A program made the position numbers and the translations under genes. Below, one piece after another: positions 5,339 to 7,329 of a stretch of 7,329 nucleotides of DNA (position 1 is the stretch's first letter; each line of letters opens with the position of its first letter). Source of the stretch: Polyangiaceae bacterium (lineage in GTDB: Bacteria > Myxococcota_A > Polyangia > Polyangiales > Polyangiaceae); contig JAICXU010000142.1 of the NCBI GenBank assembly GCA_025934595.1, positions 1 to 7,329 of the forward strand. Direction: 5' to 3'. The notes under the pieces were generated by a model that was not told where the DNA came from, searched no databases, and saw only the letters and a list, made by a program, of their open reading frames with translations.

Positions 5339-5884
5339 ATGAAAATCGGATTCGCGATCTCGGGAATGCTCGTCGCGATGGTCGCAGGCGCGGCCATCGT
5401 CGCGTGCTCGAGCTCCAGTGGCGGATCGACGGCGCGCGAAGCGGTGTGCGGGAGCGATCCCACCGGCACGGTATGCACGTGCACGTGGCAAGCGCCCTCG
5501 AACGGCGCCGCGCAGAATTCGTGCACGCAGAGCGATCCACGCGGCGCGTGCTGCCAAGACGACGATTGGAAGCAAGCGGACGACTCGAAATGCATTTGTT
5601 TGCCGCCGGCCGACGTGAATTGTTTTTATTCCGGATCCCAAAGCGTCTGCGAATGCCTCGTCTCCGCGAAAGCGCCGTCTTCGGATTTCTTGCCGATCGC
5701 GGAATGCGACGCGCCGTTCCCCGGTCATTGTTGCCAGACGCTCGCCGACGCCGGCACCGAGCACGTGTGCGAGTGCTCGGTGAAGGCTTGCACGAAGGAG
5801 CAAGCCGAGATCGCGAACTGCGGCGCGTCGATGAACAACGCATCGTGCGGTAGCAGCGCGATGCAAGTCGCCGAATGCAAATAA
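5339..5884 (+). CDS. Cysteine-rich lipoprotein with a duplicated eight-Cys module
   Basis: This is an exported 181-residue protein I do not recognise. Residues 1-22 form a signal peptide (MKIGFAISGMLVAMVAGAA) with a good lipobox IVA-C23, then a Ser/Gly linker. Twenty further cysteines follow, an even number that could make ten disulfides. Two modules with the same layout are visible: C46-x-C48...C62...C71-C72...C85-x-C87...C95 and C104-x-C106...C123...C131-C132...C144-x-C146...C151. Both have P-x-G-x-CCQ around the double cysteine and V-C-x-C at the start. C37, C161, C170 and C180 lie outside. The ATG at 5339 has a GAAGAGCGAG purine-rich stretch 4-14 nt upstream. The phosphatase stop is 13 nt before it, so the two are probably co-transcribed. 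The gene converges on the beta-helix gene. The function is unknown: a disulfide-rich binding or structural domain outside the cytoplasm is the most I can infer. Confidence 0.85.
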   Translation: MKIGFAISGMLVAMVAGAAIVACSSSSGGSTAREAVCGSDPTGTVCTCTWQAPSNGAAQNSCTQSDPRGACCQDDDWKQADDSKCICLPPADVNCFYSGSQSVCECLVSAKAPSSDFLPIAECDAPFPGHCCQTLADAGTEHVCECSVKACTKEQAEIANCGASMNNASCGSSAMQVAECK

Positions 5885-5923
5885 GGCTGAAAACAGCGCG
5901 TATTCGATTCTACGGAACGACTT
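5885..5923. other. Short convergent intergenic spacer with small hairpin
   Basis: Between the convergent Cys-rich lipoprotein and beta-helix genes, GCTG (5886-5889), a four-A loop and CAGC (5894-5897) form a small hairpin five bases after the plus-strand stop region begins to clear. GGCTGAAAACAGC echoes the GGCTGAAAAATAGC element at the aminotransferase stop. No long T-tract follows. It is a weak terminator candidate only. Confidence 0.25.
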
Positions 5924-7329
5924 CTACTGAATGACTTGGGGGAGCGGAATGTCGTCGGCGGAGACGCGCGTCGCGTTGTCGACGAAGCGCGTGCTCGACG
6001 AAACGAAGATCTGATCCGGCGTCAAGTCGTTCGGTGTGTTGCCCACGTCGTTCAGCGTGGCATGTGACGCGTAGATGCCGATGCGATTGTGCAAGACGAC
6101 GACGTCGTCGATGCGCCCGGCCGATGCTTCGAATGCGAGACCGACACCCGCGTTGTCGCGGACCGCGGAGCCTTCGAGCGACAGCGACGCGCCGTCGAGC
6201 ACGACGACACCGTGACCGAACTTCGTGTCGCCGATGCTTCCCGCGCCGCGAATGACCGAGCTCCGAATGTCGGCCGTCGCGCCATTTCCGAACACGACTC
6301 CCGATTCTTGATTGTCGACGATCGCGCAGCCGGTCGCCGTGAGCACGGAGTCGTCGGTGCCTTGGATGCCGCGGCCGAAGTTACCGTCGGAGTTCGCGTG
6401 CGCGCCGGCGACCAGCACCTTCGTGAGATCTGCGGCGCTGCCGGTCCCCGTCGGGCCCGAGCCGCCGAGCGCAATGGCGACTTGCTCGGAATTCATGATC
6501 GCGACGTCGGTGAGGTGAGCTTGTCCGCCGTCGACGATCTGCACGCCGACGCCGTCGCCGGGAAGGCTCGAAGAGCCGCGGCGCACGTCCCGCACGAGGC
6601 TGCTCGTTGCCGTCAGCGTGCTCGCCGTGTCTTGCACGATGATGCCGTAATCGAGCGCGCCCGCGACGACGATGTCGCTGACGGTGACGTTCGCGCCGCC
6701 GCTCACGCCGACGCCGTGTTGCGGCTTGTCACCGTTTCCGAGAAAAACCGTGCGCGTCACGTTCGCGGTCGTTCCGACGCCAATCGCGAGAAGGCCTGAC
6801 TCCGCGCTGCCGCTGATGGTCGAGTCCGAGACGTCGATGTGCGCGGTGTTGTCGAGCGCGACGCCGTCGCCATGATTGCCGAATTGGTCAGCGAGGACGT
6901 CGCGGAGGACCGAGCGCGTGACCGCCACCTTGCTGTTCGCATCGTAGGTTTCGACGCTCGAGGAATGGTTCGCGATGACCGCCGAAGCGTCGATCGTGAC
7001 GCTCGCGCCTTCCGACACGGCGACGCCCGCGCCGGCTTTTCCCGTCGAATCGAGGCCGTTGTCGCGAACGATCGAATTCTTCACGGTGGCGGTCGCGGTG
7101 GAGTTCACGGCGAGACCAGCTTTCGGATTTTTCGCGAGCACGACGCGATCGAGCTCGAGGAGGCCACCGTCGGACGAGAACGCACCGAACCCGAAATTTC
7201 CGGACTCGATCGTTCCCGACACGCGCGTGTGGCTCACGTGCATCGCGCCGCCGATCACGACGAGGCCAGTTTGCAGCGACGCATCGATCTCGACGTCTTT
7301 CACGGTGACGTCGCCGCTTTGCTCGACGA
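5924..7329 (-). CDS. Right-handed parallel beta-helix repeat protein (partial, N-terminus beyond window)
   Basis: The last 468 residues of a large beta-helix (pectate-lyase-like fold) protein are visible, and the frame is open at the right edge. A GTG at 7303 is in frame but has no claim to be the start, because the repeat pattern already runs before it. The sequence is built from rungs of about 23-30 residues with 'GVxVxxGAxVTVxxSxV' character, rich in Gly, Ala, Ser, Thr, Val, Asp and Asn, with Asn/Asp turns. Rungs group in pairs: seven two-rung units start near 7192, 7033, 6871, 6715, 6553, 6376 and 6217. A non-repeat tail of about 46 residues follows, with 'NDLTPDQIFVSSS' and ending LPQVIQ; it may cap the helix. 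Only one Cys is visible. No catalytic set of a polysaccharide lyase is evident. It is probably exported, but the signal peptide lies outside the window. The role could be surface, adhesive or glycan binding. Confidence 0.88.
   Translation of the reverse strand, partial: VEQSGDVTVKDVEIDASLQTGLVVIGGAMHVSHTRVSGTIESGNFGFGAFSSDGGLLELDRVVLAKNPKAGLAVNSTATATVKNSIVRDNGLDSTGKAGAGVAVSEGASVTIDASAVIANHSSSVETYDANSKVAVTRSVLRDVLADQFGNHGDGVALDNTAHIDVSDSTISGSAESGLLAIGVGTTANVTRTVFLGNGDKPQHGVGVSGGANVTVSDIVVAGALDYGIIVQDTASTLTATSSLVRDVRRGSSSLPGDGVGVQIVDGGQAHLTDVAIMNSEQVAIALGGSGPTGTGSAADLTKVLVAGAHANSDGNFGRGIQGTDDSVLTATGCAIVDNQESGVVFGNGATADIRSSVIRGAGSIGDTKFGHGVVVLDGASLSLEGSAVRDNAGVGLAFEASAGRIDDVVVLHNRIGIYASHATLNDVGNTPNDLTPDQIFVSSSTRFVDNATRVSADDIPLPQVIQ
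6065..7192 (-). repeat. Seven two-rung beta-helix super-repeats (~53 codons each)
   Basis: Successive units measure 53, 54, 52, 54, 59 and 53 residues, with a shorter last one. Each begins with a G-x-G-[VIA] motif (GFGA, GAGV, GDGV, GVGV, GVGV, GRGI, GHGV) after a longer loop, and contains a second, tighter rung such as 'SGLLAIG', 'YGIIVQD' or 'SGVVFGN'. Identity between units is low at the DNA level. Confidence 0.75.

Noticed and set aside
4012..5595. 527-codon minus-strand ORF
   Set aside because: Antisense to the phosphatase, whose catalytic motifs are intact on the plus strand; composition is His/Arg-rich shadow.
6089..6799. 236-codon plus-strand ORF
   Set aside because: Antisense to the regular beta-helix repeats; no recognisable protein pattern of its own.
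7301..7303. GTG as the start of the beta-helix gene
   Set aside because: The reading frame stays open to the window edge with repeat-like sequence (GDVTV), and a signal peptide is missing, so the gene must begin outside.
1..7329. Defence or mobile-element system
   Set aside because: An EVE domain can occur near restriction or defence genes, but no nuclease, methyltransferase, helicase, integrase or transposase is present in this window.

Overview
The window is high-GC DNA (roughly mid-60s percent by eye) with strongly G/C-ending codons. It carries secreted lipoproteins with Asp/Ala/Gly-rich or Ser/Gly-rich linkers, a VWA lipoprotein and a large beta-helix protein next to ordinary enzymes. 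This mix, plus the dense packing with short intergenic gaps, suggests a myxobacterium-like genome (Myxococcota, probably Polyangia). The assignment is by style of gene content and is not proven. I see no rRNA, tRNA, CRISPR, insertion sequence, integrase or phage gene.

Layout. 1-728 (-): N-terminal 242 residues of a VWA lipoprotein with an intact MIDAS site, cut by the window edge. 796-1221 (-): EVE-domain protein, possibly preceded by a 27-codon leader ORF. About 1345-2502 (+): PLP-dependent class I/II aminotransferase, divergent from the EVE gene. 2562-3437 (+): lipoprotein with four tandem hemopexin-like blades of about 55 residues. 3447-4541 (-): Nif3-family dinuclear-metal protein with the middle insertion domain. 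4570-5325 (+): PPP-type metallophosphatase, 28 nt from the divergent Nif3 gene. 5339-5884 (+): cysteine-rich lipoprotein, 13 nt after the phosphatase and probably co-transcribed with it. 5924-7329 (-): C-terminal 468 residues of a right-handed parallel beta-helix protein, cut by the window edge.

How the genes relate. Half of the window encodes housekeeping-type soluble enzymes (EVE, aminotransferase, Nif3, phosphatase). The other half encodes exported or envelope proteins (VWA, hemopexin-like, Cys-rich, beta-helix). The only convincing same-strand couplings are phosphatase to Cys-rich lipoprotein and, more loosely, EVE to VWA. I see no coherent new multi-gene system. The most notable items are the internal protein repeats (four-bladed propeller with flanking cysteines, duplicated eight-cysteine module, two-rung beta-helix super-repeat), a shared sequence element sitting on gene stop codons, a possible Pro-rich leader peptide before the EVE gene, and a clear excess of the palindrome CGATCG.
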